NCBI GenBank assembly: GCA_021846725.1
Contig: JAJZWK010000044.1
Location: 1-12,002, forward strand
Length of the DNA: 12,002 nt
DNA from: Actinomycetes bacterium
GTDB taxonomy: Bacteria > Actinomycetota > Acidimicrobiia > Acidimicrobiales > JAMCPL01
Direction: 5' to 3'
Shown piece after piece: positions 1 through 6,908 of this stretch (positions are counted from its first letter, which is position 1; each line of letters starts with the position of its first letter). The notes under the pieces were generated by a model that was not told the DNA's origin, ran no database searches, and saw only the letters and a program-made list of their open reading frames with translations. Made by a program: the position numbers and the translations under genes.

Positions 1-1
1 C

Positions 2-406
2 TCTTTTGTGGCTGGATTTGTGGGCAACCCTCCAATGAATATCATTGAAGCCACGCTTGAAGCGGTTGGTGACACGATCAATGCAAGTTTTCAGGGTGGA
101 TTTTTCCAGCTCTCTCCTGAGCTGGCAGCATTGCTCAGGCAAAAGGAAGTTGGCAATGTACTGGTAGGGGTCAGGCCACAAGATATCAGTATTGTAGAAA
201 GAGGCACATTGCATGCAAAGGTAAGTTTGGTGGAATCGGTCGGTGACATATACAGGCTGATTTGCAGGATGGATGGAGGCAATTTTGTGACTGTAGATGC
301 TTATCGTACTGCAAAAAATATTCGTAGCGGTGACATGGTACAGCTTGCAGTTACTGGGGAGATGCACCTTTTTGATGCTACAAGCGGTGAGAGCCTGTCG
401 CCATGA
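2..406 (+). CDS. ugpC: ABC transporter ATP-binding protein, MalK/UgpC type, C-terminal fragment
   Basis: This is the 3' end of a longer gene whose beginning lies left of the window, so no start is given. The visible residues begin with SFVAGFVGNPPMN, the junction that follows the nucleotide-binding domain in MalK/UgpC ATPases of carbohydrate importers. The rest is the C-terminal TOBE (OB-fold) regulatory region, including VLVGVRPQDISIV, which matches the family's IxGIRPE-type strand. Walker A, Walker B and the signature motif are outside the window. The protein would energise the two permeases directly downstream. Its TGA stop overlaps the ATG of the next gene (ATGA, 403-406), which implies translational coupling. 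The Ugp label comes from family resemblance and gene order; the substrate could equally be a sugar, because the same ATPase type serves many importers. Confidence 0.85.
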   Translation, partial: SFVAGFVGNPPMNIIEATLEAVGDTINASFQGGFFQLSPELAALLRQKEVGNVLVGVRPQDISIVERGTLHAKVSLVESVGDIYRLICRMDGGNFVTVDAYRTAKNIRSGDMVQLAVTGEMHLFDATSGESLSP

Positions 407-1329
407 CGATGTCTTTATCCAGCAGTCGCCCTTCAAATACAACGCAACTTAGAGTGGTGCGAGAGACAGTGCTTGGCTACCTATGGGTATTACCAGCGCT
501 CGCGGTATTTGGAGTCTTTGTCTTTTTCCCACTCTTGAAGGCCGTATGGTTGGGCTTTTTCAGGACTCCACCCTTTCCCAACTTGCCATCACACTTTGTC
601 GGTCTGTCGCAGTATGCTTCTACTCTATCATCTGCACTGTTCTTGCACAGTCTATGGAGAACGATACTGTTCGTCATCTTTACCGTGCCTACCGGCATAG
701 TACTTGGTTTATTGCTTGCCACCCTTGCTCATCAGCGCTTGGCGGGGATACGCATTTTCAGGACTGTATTTTCTTCTACGGTTGCAACATCTACCGCGGT
801 GGCTTCTGTGATATTTTTTACCCTACTTAATCCGGAGGTTGGCCTGTTCAGCTACTGGCTTGGCCAGCGTGGTGGCGCCGGCATACTGGCAAACCCCTCT
901 CTTGCGCTTCCGGCGGTTTCTGTCGTTACAATCTGGCAAAACATCGGTTTCACATTTATATTGATGAGCGCAGCACTCCAGTCGGTTCCAGACGATCTTC
1001 TGGAAGCGGCGAGGATGGATGGTGCATCCAAATGGTATCGTTTTCGAGCAGTAACCGTTCCGTTGCTGTCGCCCACTATTTTTTTTGCCTCTATAGTTGG
1101 TATTATAGGTTCTTTCCAGGCATTCGGCCAGATAAATCTCCTTACACAGGGTGGTCCTAATAACCACACTATGGTACTTATTTATTATATTTACCAGGCA
1201 GCATATACCGATAATAATTACGGGGTAGCTTCTGTCCTATCTATAGCGTTGTTTGCTATATTGTTTGTACTTACTTTGGCACAGTTCTGGTTCTTTGAAC
1301 GGAGGGTATTTTATGTGGCGGCTAGTTGA
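403..1329 (+). CDS. ugpA: ABC sugar / glycerol-3-phosphate permease, UgpA-like
   Basis: The 308-residue integral membrane protein has the usual length for UgpA/MalF-like permeases lacking the large MalF periplasmic domain. About six hydrophobic segments are visible, the first near residues 24-50 (GYLWVLPALAVFGVFVFFPL). The EAA loop that docks on the ATPase is at about residues 200-223 (LLEAARMDGASKWYRFRAVT, then VPLLSP). The segment INLLTQGGPNNHTMVLIYYIY is characteristic of this permease family. The gene forms half of the membrane channel with the next gene. The start overlaps the upstream stop as ATGA; a second ATG two codons on is possible, and the ribosome binding site is weak, so coupling probably drives initiation. 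The stop is TAG, lying 17 bases inside the next gene. Family assignment is firm; the substrate is inferred. Confidence 0.9.
   Translation: MTMSLSSSRPSNTTQLRVVRETVLGYLWVLPALAVFGVFVFFPLLKAVWLGFFRTPPFPNLPSHFVGLSQYASTLSSALFLHSLWRTILFVIFTVPTGIVLGLLLATLAHQRLAGIRIFRTVFSSTVATSTAVASVIFFTLLNPEVGLFSYWLGQRGGAGILANPSLALPAVSVVTIWQNIGFTFILMSAALQSVPDDLLEAARMDGASKWYRFRAVTVPLLSPTIFFASIVGIIGSFQAFGQINLLTQGGPNNHTMVLIYYIYQAAYTDNNYGVASVLSIALFAILFVLTLAQFWFFERRVFYVAAS
1301..1306 (+). promoter_or_regulatory. Ribosome binding site GGAGGG for ugpE
   Basis: GGAGGG lies within the end of ugpA, six bases before the ATG at 1313. It decides the start of ugpE over the upstream in-frame ATG at 1253. Confidence 0.8.
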
Positions 1330-2503
1330 GCATACAGAGAACTTGGATACAGTGGTCGATCTGGTCGGTGCATCTGATTTGGATGGTGCATCTGGTGAGG
1401 TCTATATGGTCGGTTCAAGTAGAGTGGCTGTTTCGGATGGGGTAGCCGGTTCAAGTGGGGCAGTTGGATTGGCCGAAAAGAACTCCGCAGAGAGTGGAGA
1501 GGAAAGGCTCGAAAGCAGCTTCCAGAGATCTGGCGTTGGATTGGCCGAAAAGAACTCCGCAGAGAGTGGAGAGGACGTGAACGATATAGGAGGAGCGGGA
1601 GGCTCAGGAGGAAGTAATCCACCAGGTAGCAGTCCTCCAAGTAGTGCAGGACAGGTATATTCTTCGGCAGGTCGGCGAAGAGCGAGACACTATATGATCA
1701 TTGGTGCGCGTTATATCTTGCTGATTGCCTTGGCTGTCATAGTAGGTTTTCCTATTTATATAACTGTAGTCAATTCCCTTATCTCCTCTCGTCAGATTGC
1801 AGCTCGACCACCGGTGCTATTCCCGTTGCATCCATTATGGGGTGATTTTTCTGCTGCGTTTAGCCAGGCTCATCTGGGTCTTTACCTGCGTAACAGCATC
1901 ATTGTTACGATTTTTATTGTGATTGGAGAACTTATTACCTCTGTACTGGCCGGTTATGCCTTTGCCTATTTGAAATTTCCGTTCCGGCGTACTCTGTTCA
2001 TGGCATGTATTGCGACCATGATGGTTCCTATGGAAGCCACTATAGTTCCCAATCGCCAGACTATTGTAGCTTTGGGATGGTTCAATTCCTTTCCAGCTCT
2101 TATCGTTCCTTTTATTGCCAGTGGAGTAGGTATATTCCTGTTTCGCCAGGCGTTTATGGGGGTACCCAAAGACCTGCATGATGCTGCCAGGCTGGATGGT
2201 TATGGTCATTGGCAATTTCTTACCCGTATCGTTGTGCCGCTGAATCGGCCACTGATAGCTGCATTTGCTCTTTATGCGTTTATGAGCTCTTGGAATCAAT
2301 ACCTATGGCCACTTATCGTAACCAATACAAACAGTGTCCGTACGGTGCAGATCGGGATGACCGAACTGGAAAATGTCGGCATAAACCATTTTAATCTGAT
2401 ATTTGCGGGCACCCTACTGGCTTCGTTGCCTATTTTTGTTTTATTGGTGGTATTTCAGCGCCAGCTTGTACGAGGGCTTTCAGCTGGAGCGCTCAAGGGC
2501 TGA
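1313..2503 (+). CDS. ugpE: ABC sugar / glycerol-3-phosphate permease, UgpE-like, with long repeat-containing N-terminal extension
   Basis: I place the start at the ATG at 1313 (396 residues) because GGAGGG stands six bases upstream; the open frame continues to 1253 but without such a site. Residues from about 127 on form a normal MalG/UgpE permease: first membrane segment around YILLIALAVIVGFPIYITVV, then MMVPMEATIVP, SGVGIFLFRQAF, an EAA loop near 289-312 (DAARLDGYGHWQFL...VPL), SSWNQYLWPLIVT, RTVQIG and a C-terminal LVRGLSAGALKG. These closely match the carbohydrate/glycerol-3-phosphate group. The family is usually about 270-300 residues, so residues 1-120 are extra. They are rich in Gly, Ser and Glu, contain VGLAEKNSAESGE twice (51-63 and 75-87) and a Gly/Ser/Pro linker (93-113), and end in a basic cluster RRRAR before the membrane. 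The extension should be cytoplasmic and disordered. No homologue of it is recognised. Confidence 0.9.
   Translation: MWRLVEHTENLDTVVDLVGASDLDGASGEVYMVGSSRVAVSDGVAGSSGAVGLAEKNSAESGEERLESSFQRSGVGLAEKNSAESGEDVNDIGGAGGSGGSNPPGSSPPSSAGQVYSSAGRRRARHYMIIGARYILLIALAVIVGFPIYITVVNSLISSRQIAARPPVLFPLHPLWGDFSAAFSQAHLGLYLRNSIIVTIFIVIGELITSVLAGYAFAYLKFPFRRTLFMACIATMMVPMEATIVPNRQTIVALGWFNSFPALIVPFIASGVGIFLFRQAFMGVPKDLHDAARLDGYGHWQFLTRIVVPLNRPLIAAFALYAFMSSWNQYLWPLIVTNTNSVRTVQIGMTELENVGINHFNLIFAGTLLASLPIFVLLVVFQRQLVRGLSAGALKG
1463..1575 (+). repeat. Perfect 41-bp direct repeat inside ugpE (1463-1503 and 1535-1575)
   Basis: The two copies begin GTTGGATTGGCCGAAAAG and end GAGAGTGGAGAGGA, with no mismatch across 41 bases. 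The period is 72 bases (24 codons), so the frame is kept and both copies encode VGLAEKNSAESGE plus the first two bases of the next codon. The 31-base spacer between copies shows no obvious similarity. Identity at third codon positions points to a recent duplication. Confidence 0.95.
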
Positions 2504-5122
2504 TTACTCAGCAGGTTCCCAGTGCTGCCACACTCCTCCAGGGTGGCGGATCTTCCATCTATCGTATGGATTGTCACGAGCGACCAGATGTATCCAGTAG
2601 CCGTCAAATAATTCGCGCAATACGCTGTGGCGGGCAATTATGGATTCCAACTTTGCCTGGGGAGCTTGTATGATAGCCAGTAATCGCATTGGTTCGTGAA
2701 AGGGTCGATTGCCATCGAAGACAGATTGGACAGGAAGTCCAACTTGGAGATCACCGGCGGCTCCTTGAAGCACTCCTACACCGGCAACGATATTGTGGGC
2801 AGTCTTGTCACCGGCAGAGAGTACTTCCGGATCTACGGTGGAGAAGTAATACTGGGCGTTAATCCAGTGGGCGACCACCATAGGGGCAGTTAGGATGGTT
2901 TCCAGTACCGTACCGCTGTCATCAGTATCAGAGTCGTAAGAGTGCAGGAAGCAACGTCGGCCCAAATCCACCCCAGCAGTTAGTTCTCTGGGTGCCACAA
3001 TAAACGCGGCATTACCTGCAAGTCCCCATTCCGGCTGCACTTGAGCCCAGTCGGCAGAGCGTCCTACCGGGAGTGCCACCTTACTTTTTGTGTTGGCTCC
3101 AGGTAGATTGGAGGTTCGTTCAGTAGCTAGTTCTGTGCCAGCACGATCGAGGTCGGCTTGTAGCGCAGTCACCATGTCGATATGGCTGGCTGGTATCAGA
3201 TGGAGGTCGAGAATAGTAATTTTGTCGGTAGCGGTGTCATGTTCGCCTGCGATAAAGATTGTGTCATCAGGTATAATAATTTTTTGCTCTTTGAGTAGAC
3301 TCCGGACGTCTGGTTGGTTCAGTAGTGTCGCACCAGCACGAGCGTTTGCCGCTCCCCGGTTACCACCACAGGCACCGCAGTCAAGTGAGGAAGCGTATGG
3401 GTTGTTCTCTGTGGTGCTACCGTGGCCGCAGAGCAACACCAACGGTGCAAAATTCCGCGTAAGACCCATAGTAGTGAGTAAGTTGCTTGCAAACGACACT
3501 TGTTCTACGACGGATATGGAATTGTCGTATTTGCTATGGGTCTCGATATACGGAACGATCATCCGGTGTGTCCAGTCTCGCAATTTATGGTAGTACCCAG
3601 GGGCCAAGGTCTTTGCAGCAGCCAGGGGACCCGCAAAGAACCCGCCAGCTTCAGCCAGCATAAACGTCGACAGCATTCCCTTGCGGGCGCTGTTTAGTGC
3701 ATAACTGGCCGCAGCCAGCTCTTGGATTCCTGTAATATGGCGATTGACCAATGTCTCTGCTTTGGTAGCTGGCTCATCTGTCACCTGTATTGCTGACGTG
3801 AGGAGAACAGGATATTGGTCGACATATTCAGCCGATCCCAGTGGAAGGTATTGCATCGGGAGGGAAAAGAATCCTGCAAATCCTATTGTCTCATACTGGC
3901 CGACGGCCTCTAGGTGACGTCGTATTCCTTCTGAGCGAGTATCAATACAGAAAATAGCCTGAGCGGCTGGGCGTTCCGGTCGTGTGGAGGTAGGATGCAA
4001 GGGCTTCTCCAAAGCCTTTAGGAGCCAATCACGGTAGTGGTTTTCATATGCTGTCAGCCATACCCTCTTAAGTGTGGTTGCTGGAGTATCAAGTGTGGTT
4101 GCTGGGATGGAATGTGGTCGACTTCTCTCGGTATCCAAGCGATCCCTTGTGTCCAAACGACCCCTTGTGTCCAAGTGACCTTTCCTCCTTAGGTGTGTAA
4201 ATAACGTGCCTAAGTGCGCCGACGGTAGTGATATGTCCTTATGTCTGAGTACTGTCTCGTAACTCAGACGGACAGCGAGTAGATCGACTATAGTCAAAGC
4301 TGGTCTAGATGTACTGTTATCCGCCCAATAGGATCGCCATTTTGCATAGCCTGACCAGCCCAAAGTACGGGCAAGGCGGTGCTCCAGTTCCCTCACTCGG
4401 TCATTTTCAGCTATCGAGAGCCTGTCTAGGCACTTAGATATTGTATCTATTGGATTTTCAGGCATAGTAGCGAGTTGCTTCCGTCCTTCTTTGCCTGCGA
4501 TTCTCCGAGCTGTAGGATCGCTCCCTACTATATTGCGCCACGTCCGATAAAATCCGTTTTTAACGGGGTCAGGTAACATCCCTCCGGCATATGCAGCACA
4601 CCACTTGGTGAGTTCGCGATCTACCGCACAAGCAAGCAAGGTATCATTAGAATAACTGTTCTGTAACGTTTTGTTACCGGTAGCGGCTACTTCCGAGCTT
4701 TCCTCGTTCTGATGATTGTACATGCGACAATCTATTGTATTTGCAATTTCGTAACTAATATCTGTATCAGATATAACTGCTTGAATATCATTCTTGGTCA
4801 CACGACCGGATGTGTAAGCCTCTGCAAAGAATGATTCTGTGGGGTATCCGCGGATCTCCAGGATTTGGGCAGCATAGTCGATGGCATCGTAAAAGGACAT
4901 GGAGCGTAAGTCCCAGAGAGGGTTTACCGCTATAAAGGTGGAGAGTGGCCATAGCGGTGCGATGACACGAACGGCCTCTTCCACTTGCGCCAGTAGCCGG
5001 GACATGTCATTGTGTCTTCTCTCGGAGTCTGCACGATGCTTATTGTCCATGTGCCCCACTCTTGCAGTATGGTTGCTGGTTGTAGGACTGGTCGTAGAAC
5101 TGGTTGCTGCAGGGTACTTCAT
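2504..5122 (-). CDS. dabA: Inorganic carbon accumulation protein DabA (DUF2309, zinc-dependent, beta-carbonic-anhydrase-like)
   Basis: DabA is the soluble partner of the DabAB CO2/bicarbonate accumulation system; it binds zinc and is thought to hydrate CO2 to bicarbonate in one direction, driven by DabB. I place the start at the ATG ending at 5122 (872 residues). It overlaps the dabB stop as ATGA and has AGGGAG six bases upstream, whereas the in-frame ATG six codons earlier has no such site. Family landmarks are PLWPLSTFIAVNPLWDL near the N-terminus, CIDTRSEGIRRHLE at about 392-405, CGHGSTTENNPYASSLDCGACGG at about 565-587 in two parts, and the C-terminal GGVWQHWEP. The zinc and catalytic residues C392, D394, H567 and C582 keep the spacing of C351, D353, H524 and C539 of Halothiobacillus DabA. 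Oddities are a Thr/Ser-rich start (TSSTTSPTTS) and a linker of tandem LDTR-type repeats at about 315-332. Confidence 0.95.
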   Translation of the reverse strand: MKYPAATSSTTSPTTSNHTARVGHMDNKHRADSERRHNDMSRLLAQVEEAVRVIAPLWPLSTFIAVNPLWDLRSMSFYDAIDYAAQILEIRGYPTESFFAEAYTSGRVTKNDIQAVISDTDISYEIANTIDCRMYNHQNEESSEVAATGNKTLQNSYSNDTLLACAVDRELTKWCAAYAGGMLPDPVKNGFYRTWRNIVGSDPTARRIAGKEGRKQLATMPENPIDTISKCLDRLSIAENDRVRELEHRLARTLGWSGYAKWRSYWADNSTSRPALTIVDLLAVRLSYETVLRHKDISLPSAHLGTLFTHLRRKGHLDTRGRLDTRDRLDTERSRPHSIPATTLDTPATTLKRVWLTAYENHYRDWLLKALEKPLHPTSTRPERPAAQAIFCIDTRSEGIRRHLEAVGQYETIGFAGFFSLPMQYLPLGSAEYVDQYPVLLTSAIQVTDEPATKAETLVNRHITGIQELAAASYALNSARKGMLSTFMLAEAGGFFAGPLAAAKTLAPGYYHKLRDWTHRMIVPYIETHSKYDNSISVVEQVSFASNLLTTMGLTRNFAPLVLLCGHGSTTENNPYASSLDCGACGGNRGAANARAGATLLNQPDVRSLLKEQKIIIPDDTIFIAGEHDTATDKITILDLHLIPASHIDMVTALQADLDRAGTELATERTSNLPGANTKSKVALPVGRSADWAQVQPEWGLAGNAAFIVAPRELTAGVDLGRRCFLHSYDSDTDDSGTVLETILTAPMVVAHWINAQYYFSTVDPEVLSAGDKTAHNIVAGVGVLQGAAGDLQVGLPVQSVFDGNRPFHEPMRLLAIIQAPQAKLESIIARHSVLRELFDGYWIHLVARDNPYDRWKIRHPGGVWQHWEPAE
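4070..4185 (-). repeat. In-frame micro-repeats in the dabA linker (21-bp pair and 18-bp triplet)
   Basis: Two arrays lie close together. The first is a 15-base word, AAGTGTGGTTGCTGG on the plus strand, at 4070-4084 and 4091-4105 (21-base period), encoding PATTL twice. The second is three 18-base units at 4132-4149, 4150-4167 and 4168-4185, each containing TATCCAA or TGTCCAA on the plus strand and encoding HLDTRG/RLDTRD/RLDTER-like hexads. Both periods are multiples of three, so the frame is preserved. The segment falls between conserved DabA blocks. Confidence 0.85.
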
Positions 5123-6756
5123 GCGGCGCTCCCTGACCATGTGTTTGGAGTTTCGTAGGAGTATCCAGGTAGGCTGTCTCCACCACCTCTGATCCTTCCC
5201 TGTTCTCTACCTATCATGATGCTTGTAGACGGTGTACCTATATCGATAAGTAGTGCCTGTAGCCGATTTCGTACTGCAGGTACCTGGTTGATACCGGCAA
5301 TAGCGATACCCGCTACGGCTACACTGAGCAGCCACCATGGGCTTAGTACCCCTGAGCCTACAGATGGAAGCGCCGGTGTCATCCAGCTACCCAGTAGTCC
5401 AGCTACAAGTCCGTATAGTCCACCTGCCACCAGCATGCCTATCGTCCAGAATATGATAGTACGAGGTGTAGCCGGACAGATCCCCCACCATGACCAGCAG
5501 ATAGCCGCAACTGTGGCCGCTACGAAGGCCATTATTATGAGCTCACCGTGGTGGGTGAGCACTTCGGGGACAATTACCATGACAGCCAGACTCCCCGCTA
5601 CAGTCATTGCGGTTGCAGCAAGCCGGATAGGTGTGGAAACCCTTTTTACAGGAGGAACAGGTACTTGACCGGCACGAGGTATCTGAGAGCCTGATCCGAA
5701 GAACATGGTTGCTTTGTACATGGCATGACCTATGAGGTGTAACAACGCGGCGATGTAAGCACCGACCGTACACTCGGCCAGCATGAAACCCATCTGTCCC
5801 ATAGTGGAGAAGGCCAGTGAACCTTTTATATCTGTCTTTTTACTCATGATAGTGGTGGCCACTATTGCGGTAAGTATGGCTACCGCAAAAGCAGCGGACA
5901 TGGCCAGTACCGAATTACTCGACAAGGCACTGAAACGAATGAGTAGTATACCTCCTCCATTGACTACGCCAGCATGGAGTAGGGCAGATACCGGTGTCGG
6001 TGCCGACACAGTGCCTGGCATCCACCTGCCTAGTACTGCCTGTGCGGAGCGTGTCAAAGCTGCTATCACGATCAGCAGTGCAATTATCGTCGACAGTTTA
6101 CTGAGCCGACTGGCAACCGAGACGGTCAATGCGGGCTGGAGAAGAGAAACGTTACCTGCTTGCATCCAGATCAGGATCATAGCAACCACCAAAGCCGTGT
6201 CGCCCAAGGCAAACATCTTTAGAGTGAGGCGTGCCGAGGCTCGAACGCCAGGGAGGTCCGACCGGTAACCAATTGCCACTACAAATGCCAACCCAGCTGT
6301 TACCCATGCTGTTACCAGCACCAAAGCAGTTGCCGAAGTGCACACTATAGCCATCGATGCCACCACTGCATTTGTTGCAGCAAAAAATCTCTTAGCTACC
6401 TGATCTACCTGTAGGTAGCGGACTGCGAAACTCTGTACCAGTGCCCCCACGACACACACTAGGACGAGTAACGTCACTGTGAGTTGGTTGGCGAGCAGGC
6501 CGAATACAGGACTTCCGTTCCCGCCATTCAAGGTCACGGAGTATGGTCCGTTCAGTGCCACCATAATTGTCGCGATGATTGCCGCCGCTGCTGATACCCA
6601 TCCCAGTCTCGTTGCTTTACGGCGACCGGAGAGACCGTCATCTACAAGCGATACAGCTACAGCCACTATTGGCACGACTACGGCTCCGATCAGACATATT
6701 CTGCCTATCAGCATAGAATGCATACCAACCGTTCCCAGATAATATATGATATTCAT
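5119..6756 (-). CDS. dabB: Inorganic carbon accumulation protein DabB (NuoL/MrpA-like ion-translocating membrane subunit)
   Basis: The 545-residue polytopic membrane protein is of the proton-conducting NADH-quinone oxidoreductase / antiporter family, shorter than NuoL (about 610) as is usual for DabB. It should couple cation flux to CO2 hydration by DabA. The family core is clear: LTRSAQAVLGRWMPG (234-248), APTPVSALLHAG (252-263), KKTDIKGSLAFSTMGQMGFM (306-325) and HLIGHAMYKATMFF (340-353), with many hydrophobic segments from residue 16 to about 490. The NuoL transmembrane-5 motif GWEGVGL, which holds the essential Glu144, reads AWVTAGL here (150-156), so that Glu is missing; NuoL Lys229 corresponds to Arg236. 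The gene is first in the dabB-dabA operon, with an ATGA overlap. The first ATG at 6756 lacks a ribosome binding site but sits at the predicted transcript start; ATGs at codons 12 and 15 are alternatives. Confidence 0.9.
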   Translation of the reverse strand: MNIIYYLGTVGMHSMLIGRICLIGAVVVPIVAVAVSLVDDGLSGRRKATRLGWVSAAAAIIATIMVALNGPYSVTLNGGNGSPVFGLLANQLTVTLLVLVCVVGALVQSFAVRYLQVDQVAKRFFAATNAVVASMAIVCTSATALVLVTAWVTAGLAFVVAIGYRSDLPGVRASARLTLKMFALGDTALVVAMILIWMQAGNVSLLQPALTVSVASRLSKLSTIIALLIVIAALTRSAQAVLGRWMPGTVSAPTPVSALLHAGVVNGGGILLIRFSALSSNSVLAMSAAFAVAILTAIVATTIMSKKTDIKGSLAFSTMGQMGFMLAECTVGAYIAALLHLIGHAMYKATMFFGSGSQIPRAGQVPVPPVKRVSTPIRLAATAMTVAGSLAVMVIVPEVLTHHGELIIMAFVAATVAAICWSWWGICPATPRTIIFWTIGMLVAGGLYGLVAGLLGSWMTPALPSVGSGVLSPWWLLSVAVAGIAIAGINQVPAVRNRLQALLIDIGTPSTSIMIGREQGRIRGGGDSLPGYSYETPNTWSGSAA

Positions 6757-6763
6757 ATCATGA

Positions 6764-6769
6764 ATTATA
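6764..6769 (-). promoter_or_regulatory. Candidate promoter -10 box for dabB-dabA (possibly leaderless)
   Basis: Read on the minus strand the hexamer is TATAAT, a perfect -10 consensus. Seven bases separate it from the ATG at 6756, so transcription would start at or next to the A of the start codon, giving a leaderless mRNA. The absence of a ribosome binding site before this ATG agrees. The -35 match 17 bases upstream is poor (TTGCTT). Confidence 0.5.
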
Positions 6770-6819
6770 TTACGTTATTTAGGAGAAAGCAAATTATTGT
6801 GGTAGATGGATCGTTTTCT

Positions 6820-6854
6820 GTGCCTAGGGTGCCTGTGCCTAGGGTGCCTGTGCG
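6820..6854. repeat. 15-bp perfect tandem repeat in the divergent promoter region
   Basis: GTGCCTAGGGTGCCT occurs twice head to tail (6820-6834 and 6835-6849), followed by GTGCG. The word GTGCC therefore starts at 6820, 6829, 6835 and 6844, with a near copy at 6850, in alternating steps of 9 and 6 bases. The array is non-coding and sits between the two outward-facing TATAAT boxes, where a regulator could act on both dabBA and the DUF6671-like gene. Replication slippage without function is the alternative. Confidence 0.8.
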
Positions 6855-6860
6855 TATAAT
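6855..6860 (+). promoter_or_regulatory. Candidate promoter -10 box for the DUF6671-like gene
   Basis: A perfect TATAAT directly follows the tandem repeat. It predicts a transcript start near 6867 and a leader of about 42 bases before the GTG at 6909. The -35 position falls inside the repeat and does not resemble TTGACA, so the promoter may need an activator bound to the repeat. A shifted TG dinucleotide upstream is not a proper extended -10. Confidence 0.4.
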
Positions 6861-6908
6861 ACATACAGTGCTTCTTGCCTGGATAGTTGCTCAATCGGAT
6901 TACAAAAG

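Noticed and set aside
2524..2548. Possible hairpin GCCAC...GTGGC just inside dabA as a terminator
   Set aside because: The arms are only five bases with an 11-base loop and there is no T-run; it is coding sequence for the conserved DabA C-terminus.
3090..3593. Open frame of 167 codons on the plus strand inside dabA
   Set aside because: It is the complement of conserved DabA sequence, including the zinc-site block; no start signal or family resemblance.
5123..5140. Upstream ATG of dabA, adding six residues and a 22-base overlap with dabB
   Set aside because: No ribosome binding site precedes it, while the ATG ending at 5122 has AGGGAG at ideal spacing and forms the usual ATGA overlap.
6820..6854. 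CRISPR-like or mobile-element repeat
   Set aside because: Units are 15 bases, contiguous and only two in number, with no spacers, cas genes, transposase or terminal inverted repeats nearby.
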